Below, in pieces: positions 55,956 to 63,005 of a DNA stretch of 64,000 bases (its first letter is position 1; every line of letters starts with the position of its first letter). The notes under the pieces were generated by a model. The model did not search any database. It had not been told where the DNA came from and saw nothing but the letters and a program-made list of their open reading frames with translations. The position numbers and the translations under genes were made by a program. This DNA is from Tessaracoccus sp. OS52 (lineage in GTDB: Bacteria > Actinomycetota > Actinomycetes > Propionibacteriales > Propionibacteriaceae). The stretch spans positions 124,001 through 188,000 of the forward strand of contig NZ_JAJEWM010000004.1 of NCBI RefSeq assembly GCF_020687685.1, written 5' to 3'.

Positions 55956-58380
55956 TGCCGTTGCCGTTGCCCGGGGGTGGCGCCGCTGTGGTCGCGGGCG
56001 GCGGCGGTGGGGGCGCAGCAGTCGTAGCTGGTGCAGGCGTGGGATCGGGCTTGGGTGGCGGCGGGGGCTCGGGCTTGGGGCCCGCGGAGACCCGCAGCGA
56101 CACCGTCGAGAACTTGGCGGCCTCGCCGCGCGGCGAGGTACCCAGGTAGGTGCCCTTTCGGCGCTCGTCGTAGACGGGCCAGCGCACGGTGTTGAAACCG
56201 GCGGCCTCGACGGCGGCCTTCGCCTCTTCGTAGCTCATGCCGCGGGTGTCGGGGATCGGGACCTTCTCGCCCTCGAGGATCGTCTCCGTCGGCTTGACGA
56301 ACGGGGTGGGCGGGACCCCCTCGAGGGCCTTGGCCATGGCGGCCTTCCAGATCAGGCCGGCGTCGCCGCCGCCCGAACCCCGGAGTCGGCCACCGTTGGC
56401 CAGGTTCACCTGAGTGATCCGGCGGGGGAACACCCCGTCCCAGTAATCGTTGCCGTTGTCCGCGGCGATCATGGCCGCACCGGCCATGTCGGGGGTGTAG
56501 CCCGCGAACCACACCGCCTCGGTGTTGTTGGTGGTACCGGTCTTGCCGGCCTGGGGGCGGCCGTCAGCCAGACGCGCGGGACGCCCGGTGCCGTTGGCCA
56601 TCACCGACTGCAGGATGTAGCTGATGCCGTCGGCGACCTCCGGTGCGATGACCTGCTGGCAGTTCGCCCCCGGAACGGCCAGTTCCTTGCCGTCCTTGGT
56701 CACGATGGACTTCAGGATGATCGGGTCACACCGGACCCCACGGTTGGCGAAGGTGGCGTAGGCCTGCGCCATCGAGAGGGGCGTGATGCTCGCAGTCCCC
56801 AGCGTGATGGAGGGCACCGTGTGCATGCTCATGATGTCCTCACCGCTGGCCAGTTCAACTCCGGCACGGTTCGCGACATCGACGGTCTGGCAGATGCCGA
56901 CGTCACGGATCAGCTGGACGAAGTAGGTGTTGATGGAGTCCTCGGCGGCCTGGACCATGTTCACCTCGCCGTAGGCCCGGTTGTAGTTGACCGGCCTCCA
57001 GGGCTCACCGGTGAGGACCGTAGGACCGTCGCACGTCTTCCAGGTCCAGCCCTCGGTGTCGATCGGTGACGGGGCCTTGTAGGTCTGCTCCGGGGACATG
57101 CCTGCCTCCAGCGCCGCGGTCATGGTGAAGATCTTGAACGTCGATCCGGCTTGGAAGCCGTTGCTGCCGCCCATCGGTTCGCCGTCCTGGGACTCTCCGA
57201 CCATGTAGTTGTACCAGGTCTCACCGGGGTCGTCGCCGCGGTCGGGCCGGCTCTGCGCCATCGACACGATCAGCCCGGTGCTTGGCTGGATCACCACGGA
57301 ACCACCGATCAGCGGGTCCACTGGGGACAGCTGCTGGGCCACTGCGGCCTCGGCGGCGCGCTGGCTCTCCGGGTCGATCAGGGTCTGGATGGTGAGGCCA
57401 CCACGGTTGAGCATGTTCTCGCGCTGCTCCGCGGTCTCTCCGAGGCTCGGGACCTTCTTGGAGAGCAGGGTGAGACGGACGTAGTCACAAAGGTGTGGGA
57501 ACTCGGAGGCGAGGCAACCGTTCGGGATGCGGTTGACCTTGGCAGGGTCGAAAGCGATGGCCTTCGCCGCGTCGCGCTCGGCCTCGGTGATGATCCCGAG
57601 CTCGGCCATCCTGTTGAGGACGACGTCGCGGCGCTCGATCGCGAGTTCGGTGTTGTTGACCGGGTCGAACTGGACCGGGTTCTGCACCAGGCCGGCGAGC
57701 ATGGCCGCCTGTTCCAGCGTCAGCTCCGCCGCCGTCGTGCCCCAGTACGTGTAGGCGGCGGCCTCCACCCCGTAGGCGCCGTGGCCGTAGTAGGCGATGT
57801 TCAGGTAACGCTCGAGGATCTCCGCCTTGGAAAGTCGGTCCTCGACCGCCATCGCGTAGCGCATCTCACGGATCTTGCGCTCGATGCTGACCTCGGTGGC
57901 GGCAGCAGCAGCCTCGTCGTCGCCTGCAGCGACGGCGGCCTCCACCTGGACGAGCTTCACGTACTGCTGGGTCAGGGTGGATGCGCCCTGCGTGTCTCCC
58001 GTGGCGGTCTTGAAGAAGGCGCGGAACAGGCCCTGCGGGTCGATCGCGCCATGTTCGTAGAACCGGTGGTCCTCGATGGCGATCTGGGCGTCCTGCATTA
58101 CCGGCGCGATCTTCTCCAGCGGCATGTAGACGCGGTTCGCGTCGTAGAAGGTGGCCAGCGTGCTGCCGTCGGCCATCAGGATCCTCGAACGCTCGGCCTG
58201 CGGCGGTGTCTCTAACTCTTCCGGGAGGTACTGCATGCTGTCCGAGGCCATGCGGGTGACGCCTCCGGCCAGCGCGGTGAACGGCACCGCGAGCCCCGCG
58301 AGCAGGAGACCCGCAAGCGTGCTGACGGCGACGAACATGAGCATCGCGTAGGCCTTCTGGCTCATGGAGGCAGACTTCAT
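55924..58380 (-). CDS. ponA: Class A penicillin-binding protein with PASTA domain
   Basis: Bifunctional peptidoglycan synthase, 818 residues. After a membrane anchor (AYAMLMFVAVSTLAGLLLAG) the GT51 transglycosylase domain shows AIEDHRFYEHGAIDPQGLF, QGASTLTQQYVK and RKIREMRYAMAVE. The transpeptidase has the SxxK serine in GSTFKIFTMTAALEAG, the SxN motif in EDSINTYFVQL and KTGTTNNTEAVWFAGY. One PASTA domain follows (IPDTRGMSYEEAKAAVEAAG), then a proline-rich tail ending in a Gly-Asn repeat (GNGNGNGNGNGDN). Domain order matches mycobacterial PonA2, which likewise neighbours a whiB gene. Confidence 0.95.
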   Translation of the reverse strand: MKSASMSQKAYAMLMFVAVSTLAGLLLAGLAVPFTALAGGVTRMASDSMQYLPEELETPPQAERSRILMADGSTLATFYDANRVYMPLEKIAPVMQDAQIAIEDHRFYEHGAIDPQGLFRAFFKTATGDTQGASTLTQQYVKLVQVEAAVAAGDDEAAAAATEVSIERKIREMRYAMAVEDRLSKAEILERYLNIAYYGHGAYGVEAAAYTYWGTTAAELTLEQAAMLAGLVQNPVQFDPVNNTELAIERRDVVLNRMAELGIITEAERDAAKAIAFDPAKVNRIPNGCLASEFPHLCDYVRLTLLSKKVPSLGETAEQRENMLNRGGLTIQTLIDPESQRAAEAAVAQQLSPVDPLIGGSVVIQPSTGLIVSMAQSRPDRGDDPGETWYNYMVGESQDGEPMGGSNGFQAGSTFKIFTMTAALEAGMSPEQTYKAPSPIDTEGWTWKTCDGPTVLTGEPWRPVNYNRAYGEVNMVQAAEDSINTYFVQLIRDVGICQTVDVANRAGVELASGEDIMSMHTVPSITLGTASITPLSMAQAYATFANRGVRCDPIILKSIVTKDGKELAVPGANCQQVIAPEVADGISYILQSVMANGTGRPARLADGRPQAGKTGTTNNTEAVWFAGYTPDMAGAAMIAADNGNDYWDGVFPRRITQVNLANGGRLRGSGGGDAGLIWKAAMAKALEGVPPTPFVKPTETILEGEKVPIPDTRGMSYEEAKAAVEAAGFNTVRWPVYDERRKGTYLGTSPRGEAAKFSTVSLRVSAGPKPEPPPPPKPDPTPAPATTAAPPPPPPATTAAPPPGNGNGNGNGNGNGDN
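55930..55971. repeat. Hexanucleotide repeat GTTGCC
   Basis: About six or seven copies of GTTGCC (one reads ATTGCC) at the 3' end of the penicillin-binding-protein gene. On the - strand it encodes the Gly-Asn tail, and in a second frame the Ala-Thr start of the phosphoesterase. A change in copy number would keep both frames. Confidence 0.85.
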
Positions 58381-58614
58381 GGGCCCGATTCTACGTGACC
58401 CTCGTCCGGGACCGGCATTCGTGGCTGGCTGCGCTGCCGTGCATGACGCTGCCGCTGTCAGCTTGCGGAGGGGGAATCGGGCAGGCAGTCGGCCATGAAA
58501 TCGCCCAAATCGCCCTGACCGGGGGCGAAGCTGAAGAAAAGGCCTGTTGCGCTGCCACCCTTATGCGCTAGCGTCATTCCAACGAAGTACCAATGCGCGA
58601 AGGAGGGCACGGGG

Positions 58615-58902
58615 ATGTCGTTGGCAGAGTTCAGTGAATGGACGCTCCAGGCCAAGTGTCGGGACATGGCGGATGCACTCTTCCCGGAGGGCAAGGATCA
58701 GAAGAGGGCACGTGCGGTCTGCATGGGCTGCCCCGTCAGGTCGGAGTGTCTTGCGGAAGCGTTGGACAACCGCATCGAGTGGGGCGTGTGGGGAGGCATG
58801 ACGGAGCGGGAGCGCAGGCATCTCCTGCGCACCAGGCCGGACATCGAGTCCTGGCATGAGGTGCTCGTCGAGTTCGGGGAGAACGTGGGCAAGGCGAGCT
58901 GA
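58615..58902 (+). CDS. WhiB-family Fe-S transcriptional regulator (WhiB4-like by position)
   Basis: A 95-residue actinobacterial regulator that holds a redox- or NO-sensitive [4Fe-4S] cluster and works with the principal sigma factor. The ligands are Cys15, Cys36, Cys39 and Cys45 (AVCMGCPVRSEC), followed by the GVWGG turn (57-61) and a basic C-terminal helix MTERERRHLLRT. It is divergent from ponA, as mycobacterial whiB4 is from ponA2, so the WhiB4 group is the best guess. A TTGCGC-N16-TAGCGT promoter candidate lies at 58547-58574, and GAAGGAGGG precedes the ATG. Confidence 0.94.
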   Translation: MSLAEFSEWTLQAKCRDMADALFPEGKDQKRARAVCMGCPVRSECLAEALDNRIEWGVWGGMTERERRHLLRTRPDIESWHEVLVEFGENVGKAS

Positions 58903-59003
58903 ACCACATTCTTCTGGCCGGACCGCCCGCCCGAGTGGCGTTGGCGCCTGGTCCGCCCGTGGGACTGTTTGGCAGCGGCCCTGCCCGGTGGCAGGCTGTA
59001 GCC

Positions 59004-59165
59004 ATGCAGAAATGGGAGTACTTCACAGCACCGATCCTGTCCCACGTGGCACAGCAGATCCTCAACAACTTCGGCTCCGAAGGCTGGGAACTGGTGCAGG
59101 TCGCGCCGGGTCCCAACCCAGACACTCTCGTGGGGTACTTCAAGCGCCCCGTCCAGGAGGGCTGA
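59004..59165 (+). CDS. Small DUF4177-like protein
   Basis: A 53-residue protein, MQKWEYFTAPILSHVAQQIL then NNFGSEGWELVQVAPG and a short strand ending YFKRPVQEG. The WEYxxxP and GxEGWELV pattern is that of DUF4177, a small fold of unknown function often found between whiB and ridA genes in actinobacteria. I take the ATG at 59004, since the frame upstream is not protein-like. The ridA gene starts directly after its stop, so they are cotranscribed. Confidence 0.82.
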   Translation: MQKWEYFTAPILSHVAQQILNNFGSEGWELVQVAPGPNPDTLVGYFKRPVQEG

Positions 59166-59627
59166 ATGCTCTCGCCTGCGGAGCGTCTGGCGGAGATGGG
59201 GCTGGCACTGCCTGAGGTCGCGGCGCCCATCGCGTCCTACGTCCCTGCGCGCATCTCGGGCAACCTCGCCTGGACCTCCGGTCAGCTGCCGCTGGTGGAC
59301 GGTGGCCTCCTGGCCACCGGCAAGCTGGGCATGGAGGTGGGCCTGGACGACGGCGTCGCCGCGGCTCGTGCGGCGGTGCTGAACGCTCTCGCCGCCGTCT
59401 CGGACAAGCTGGGCGGGATCAATCAGATCTCCAGCATCCACAGGGTCGTCGTCTACGTTGCCAGCACCCCCGACTTCACCGACCAGGCCAAGGTCGCCAA
59501 CGGCGCCTCCGACCTCCTCGTCGATGTGTTCGGACCGGGCAAGGGCTCCCATGTGCGCAGCGCCGTCGGCGTGGCAGTCCTCCCACTGGACGCCCCCGTC
59601 GAGGTGGAATTGATGGTTGAGATCTAG
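59166..59627 (+). CDS. RidA/YjgF family protein
   Basis: A 153-residue protein of the YjgF/YER057c/UK114 superfamily, many members of which deaminate reactive enamines from PLP enzymes. It has APIASYVPARISGNLAWTSG QLP-type start, AVLNALAAVSDKLGGINQIS, VVYVASTPDFTDQAKVANGA and SHVRSAVGVAVLPLDAPVEV EL-type ending. The group is the longer, Rv3678c-like one. The conserved Arg of active RidA is present in HVRSAVG, so deaminase activity is possible. The neighbours on both sides touch it. Confidence 0.9.
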   Translation: MLSPAERLAEMGLALPEVAAPIASYVPARISGNLAWTSGQLPLVDGGLLATGKLGMEVGLDDGVAAARAAVLNALAAVSDKLGGINQISSIHRVVVYVASTPDFTDQAKVANGASDLLVDVFGPGKGSHVRSAVGVAVLPLDAPVEVELMVEI

Positions 59628-60305
59628 GTGAGCATCGCACCGCCCGCGGAGGTCAACGAGCGCCTTTCGGTGGCCTACCCCGACGCGCGCTGTGAACTGG
59701 ACTTCACCTCGCCCTTCGAACTGCTGGTGGCGACGGTGCTGTCCGCGCAGTCCACCGACCGCCGGGTAAACGCCGTGACGCCTGCGCTGTTCGCGGCCTA
59801 TCCGGATGCCGCAGCCCTGGCTGCAGCTGAACCGGAAGCGGTGGAGCAGCTGATCGGCCCGGTGGGGTTCTTCCGGCAGAAGACCAAGGCCATCGTCGGG
59901 CTGTCGCGGGCCATCGTCGACGAGTTCGACGGCCAGGTGCCCGGGACGCTCGAGGAGCTGGTCAGGCTGCCCGGCGTTGGGCGAAAGACCGCCAACGTCG
60001 TACTCGGCAACGCCTTCGGAGTCCCCGGTGTCACGCCGGACACGCACCTGATCCGGCTGGCCAACCGCTTCGGATGGGTGGCCTCCAAGAAGCCCGACGA
60101 AGTGGAGCGGGCGGTGGCCGAGCTGTTCCCGCCCGAGGAGTGGGTGATGCTGTGCCATCGGGTGATATGGCACGGGCGACGTTGTTGTCACGCCCGCAAA
60201 CCCGCCTGCGGGGCCTGCGTGCTCGCTGACATCTGCCCCAGTTTCGGTGAGGGCGTCACGGACCCCGACCAGGCGATCCTGCTGATCCGGGAGCCGCGGG
60301 CATGA
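59628..60305 (+). CDS. nth: Endonuclease III
   Basis: Base-excision-repair DNA glycosylase and AP lyase for oxidised pyrimidines, 225 residues. The helix-hairpin-helix LVRLPGVGRKTANVVLGNAF holds the catalytic Lys120, and Asp138 lies in VTPDTHLIRLANRFGW. The [4Fe-4S] ligands are at the C terminus: CHRVIWHGRRCCHARKPACG then ACVLADIC, the C-x6-C-x2-C-x5-C type, with an additional Cys. The GTG start touches the ridA stop. Position before tlpA and a nudix gene matches the mycobacterial order. Confidence 0.96.
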   Translation: MSIAPPAEVNERLSVAYPDARCELDFTSPFELLVATVLSAQSTDRRVNAVTPALFAAYPDAAALAAAEPEAVEQLIGPVGFFRQKTKAIVGLSRAIVDEFDGQVPGTLEELVRLPGVGRKTANVVLGNAFGVPGVTPDTHLIRLANRFGWVASKKPDEVERAVAELFPPEEWVMLCHRVIWHGRRCCHARKPACGACVLADICPSFGEGVTDPDQAILLIREPRA

Positions 60306-60997
60306 GGGGCCGACGCAACAGCCCACCGGACCGGAAGTTGCCGAGGCCGGCTGAGAGCCCACTCGCCCGTTCGGGCCCTCACTGGGCCGGTGGCTGGCTG
60401 CTGGCGCCGCTGGTGCCGGTGCTGATCCTCGCGGGCTGCGCCGCCCCGGCAGGGCCCGCTGCGGCGCCCGCGCCGTCGGCTCCAGCTCCGGCTGAGTCCG
60501 ACGTCGACCTCCAGCAACTCAGGCTGCGCTACGGCCTGCCGGACTGCCCCACCACTGATCCCGCAGCTGAGGCCGTCGAGGGAGGGCTGCCGCAGACCGC
60601 GTTGCCCTGCCTCGGCTCCGACGTCGTGGTCAACCTCGCCGGGCTCGAGCGGCGGCCGATGGTGGTCAACTTCTGGGCACAGTGGTGCGGTCCCTGCCGC
60701 GAGGAGGCCCCGTTCCTTCGGGAGCTGTCCGCCGAGCGCACGGACGTCGGGTTCCTGGGAATCAACTACAACGACCCGCAGGCGGACTGGGCCATCGAGT
60801 TCGCCGGACTTGTGGAATGGGACTACCCGCAGGTGCAGGACATGGACAAGTCACTGCAGGCCTCGGTCGGCATCCCCGGCCTGCCGGTGACGGTCTTCGT
60901 CGACGAGAACGGCGTCATCGTGGATCGTCACATCGGGGTACTCGAGTCGAAGGCCGACCTCGCCGCGGCGATCGACGAGAACTTCGGGGCGAGATGA
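60302..60997 (+). CDS. TlpA-like thioredoxin-fold lipoprotein
   Basis: A 231-residue exported thiol-disulfide oxidoreductase. After a 30-residue charged leader, a hydrophobic stretch ends in the lipobox LILAGC with Cys46. The thioredoxin domain has VVNFWAQWCGPCREEAPFLR, where CGPC is the active site, and the cis-proline loop GIPGLPVTVFVDENG. It reduces or oxidises cell-wall or cytochrome-related proteins. It overlaps nth by 4 nt and the nudix gene by 4 nt. Confidence 0.92.
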   Translation: MRGRRNSPPDRKLPRPAESPLARSGPHWAGGWLLAPLVPVLILAGCAAPAGPAAAPAPSAPAPAESDVDLQQLRLRYGLPDCPTTDPAAEAVEGGLPQTALPCLGSDVVVNLAGLERRPMVVNFWAQWCGPCREEAPFLRELSAERTDVGFLGINYNDPQADWAIEFAGLVEWDYPQVQDMDKSLQASVGIPGLPVTVFVDENGVIVDRHIGVLESKADLAAAIDENFGAR

Positions 60998-61623
60998 GCT
61001 ACTCCTTCACCAATTTGCACTCCTCGTTGCGCGAGGGCGTCGACGCCCCCGCGGAATGGCGCGAACGCGCACCCCAGGGAGTGCGGTCCGCGGCGGTCCT
61101 GTTGCTGTTCACCGATGAGCCGGATCCGCGGCTGACGTTCATCGAGCGGGCCTCGACTCTGCGCAGCCACGCGGGGCAGGTGGCGTTCCCCGGCGGAGGC
61201 CGGGAGGAGGGCGACCCGAGCCTCATGCACGCGGCCCTGCGCGAGGCGCAGGAGGAGGTCGGACTCGACCCGGCGCTCGTCACGGTGCTCGGCCAGCTCC
61301 CGGTGGCCTGGGTGCCCAAGAGCCGCTACGACGTGACGCCCTTCGTCGGCACCTGGGACGGTTCCAAGCCCTTGCACGCCGCCGATCCCGCGGAGGTGGA
61401 GTGGGTCTTCGACGTCCCGGTCTCGGAACTGGCGGATCCCGAAGCGCGCGTCAGTGGCCGGCACCCCCTGGGCTATGTGGGCCCGGCGTGGGTGCTGGGC
61501 GACATGTTCATCTGGGGCTTCAGCGGTCACCTGCTGGACCTCACGCTCCACCTCGCGGGCTGGGAGCAGGAGTGGGACAAGGGCCGGGTGGTGGACATCC
61601 CGGCGCGCTTCATGCGCGACTGA
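60994..61623 (+). CDS. NUDIX hydrolase, CoA-pyrophosphatase type
   Basis: A 209-residue hydrolase. The stretch STLRSHAGQVAFPGGGREEG plus DPSLMHAALREAQEEVGLDP combines the CoA-binding UPF0035 motif (LRSHxGQVAFPGG) and the Nudix box (REAQEEVG). Members of this group hydrolyse CoA and its derivatives to phosphopantetheine and ADP. The ATG overlaps the tlpA stop by 4 nt; an earlier open frame lies within tlpA and is not used. Convergent with the next gene, with 6 nt between the stops. Confidence 0.9.
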   Translation: MSYSFTNLHSSLREGVDAPAEWRERAPQGVRSAAVLLLFTDEPDPRLTFIERASTLRSHAGQVAFPGGGREEGDPSLMHAALREAQEEVGLDPALVTVLGQLPVAWVPKSRYDVTPFVGTWDGSKPLHAADPAEVEWVFDVPVSELADPEARVSGRHPLGYVGPAWVLGDMFIWGFSGHLLDLTLHLAGWEQEWDKGRVVDIPARFMRD

Positions 61624-61629
61624 CCAGCC

Positions 61630-62100
61630 TCAGGCGGAGCGGCGGGGGAGTTCCTCGACCGGGCGCACCGTGACGCCTACCTCGGCACGCTTGCCGGTGG
61701 CGGCGTCGGCAAGGGCCGCCATCGTGGCCTTGGCCTCGGCGATGGTTGCCTCCGGGGCGTGGACGCGCTTGAACTGGCCCTGCCCGATCTTGAGCAGGAT
61801 GAACGCGATCAGCAGCGACACCACGGCCGTCACCACGAAACCGATGGTCAACGAACCCCACGGGCCCAGGACGGTGACGCTGTCCAGGAGCCAGCCGACG
61901 GCGAGCGCCAGCGCGATGATGAGCATCCAGATGGCGTGGAAGGCGAAGACCCCCACCCCGCCGAAGAGGGCACCACCGATACCGGCGTGCCTGGCGGCCG
62001 GGACGAGCTCGGCCTTAGCCAGTTCCTTCTCTCGCTCGACGAACTCCGCGAAGTCCGCGCGGAACTCCTGGAAGGCGTTGCCGTAATCGGGAGTGTCCAT
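61630..62100 (-). CDS. Phage-holin-like (DUF1469/PF07332 type) membrane protein
   Basis: A 156-residue protein with an amphipathic N-terminal helix (FQEFRADFAEFVEREKELAK), two or three membrane helices (GIGGALFGGVGVFAFHAIWM, LIIALALAVGWLLDSVTVLG, TIGFVVTAVVSLLIAFILLK) and a cytoplasmic tail. It matches the putative Actinobacteriota holin-superfamily III group, whose role is unknown. AAAGGA lies just before the ATG at 62100. An extended frame upstream overlaps the methyltransferase gene and is rejected. Confidence 0.83.
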   Translation of the reverse strand: MDTPDYGNAFQEFRADFAEFVEREKELAKAELVPAARHAGIGGALFGGVGVFAFHAIWMLIIALALAVGWLLDSVTVLGPWGSLTIGFVVTAVVSLLIAFILLKIGQGQFKRVHAPEATIAEAKATMAALADAATGKRAEVGVTVRPVEELPRRSA

Positions 62101-62150
62101 CTTTGTCCTTTCGTCTGGTCCCAGACTAGGGGGCCAAGGGGCTGGGCGGG

Positions 62151-62897
62151 TCAGATCGGGATCCTGACGCCGTCGTCCGTGAGGCGAACGGGCGCCGTGA
62201 GTTCCTCGTGGCTGACCCAGGCCCGCACGCACAGCAACTGGAACGGGAGCCGCAGGTTCTCCCCGGGGCGCACCGACGACGTGAACAGGTCCGCGACTTC
62301 GGACTGCAGCCGTTCCCGCTGCTGGTCCGTCAGGTTCTTCGACAGCGGCTGGCGCGCCACCAGTGCCTGGAGGTCCTCCAGCGAAACGGGTTGCCAGACC
62401 CGGAAGGCGCGCTGTTCCACCTCGGGGAAGTACTTGGAATGGTCCAGGACCGCCAGGCTCTGGTGACCGTAGTCGCCCTTCATGGCCATCGGGTCGTAGT
62501 GGCGAAGCAGCGCTGCGAGGCGCCGCACCCACGGGACCGAGTCGTCGCGGATGACGTACGACGCGCTCAGGCAACCCCCGGGACGAAGCACCCGGGCGAT
62601 CTCACCGAGGGCCTGCAAGGGGTCGAGCTGGTGGAACTTCTGGTGGGTGAGCACGACGTCGAACTGGAACGGTTCGGTGGGGATGGCCTCGGGACGCGCC
62701 CAGATGGCGAGTATCCCGGGCTCGTCGTCCAACCGCACCACGGTGGCCTCGTCCCAAGCCATGGAGAAGACGGTGTGGCCCTCGTCGCGCAGGCGGCGGG
62801 CCATGGCTGCCCCGCCGTCGATGGTGAGGCTGCGGGCGTGCGTCCACACCGTGAGCCAGCTGACGGCTTCGGGTAGGAGAACGTTCTGCTTCGTCAT
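62151..62897 (-). CDS. Class I SAM-dependent methyltransferase
   Basis: A 248-residue methyltransferase-fold protein. Visible elements are LTIDGGAAMARRLRDEGHTV as a degenerate first SAM-binding loop, FDVVLTHQKFHQLDPLQALG EIARVLRPGGCLSAS-type motif IV-VI, with the conserved LRPGG turn. The first loop lacks the usual GxGxG, so cofactor binding is probable rather than proved. Substrate unknown. Start by ATG at 62897, about 100 nt from the divergent Ssd-like gene. Confidence 0.83.
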   Translation of the reverse strand: MTKQNVLLPEAVSWLTVWTHARSLTIDGGAAMARRLRDEGHTVFSMAWDEATVVRLDDEPGILAIWARPEAIPTEPFQFDVVLTHQKFHQLDPLQALGEIARVLRPGGCLSASYVIRDDSVPWVRRLAALLRHYDPMAMKGDYGHQSLAVLDHSKYFPEVEQRAFRVWQPVSLEDLQALVARQPLSKNLTDQQRERLQSEVADLFTSSVRPGENLRLPFQLLCVRAWVSHEELTAPVRLTDDGVRIPI

Positions 62898-62932
62898 GAC
62901 TTCCTGGCTTCGGGGACTTGTTCACCCACAGG

Positions 62933-62941
62933 TTATCCACA
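62933..62941 (+). other. Single DnaA-box-like sequence TTATCCACA
   Basis: A perfect match to the 9-mer DnaA box between two divergent genes. Only one copy is seen and there is no AT-rich region, so it is not an origin. It may be chance or a DnaA regulatory site. Confidence 0.35.
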
Positions 62942-63005
62942 ACCGATTCGTATCAGTGACGTTTAGGGCGCAGCGGCGACCAGAGTGTGGAACGTGAGAC
63001 GACCC

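Noticed and set aside
62933-62941. Replication origin near the DnaA box
   Set aside because: Only one 9-mer, no AT-rich stretch, and none of dnaA, dnaN or gyrB nearby.
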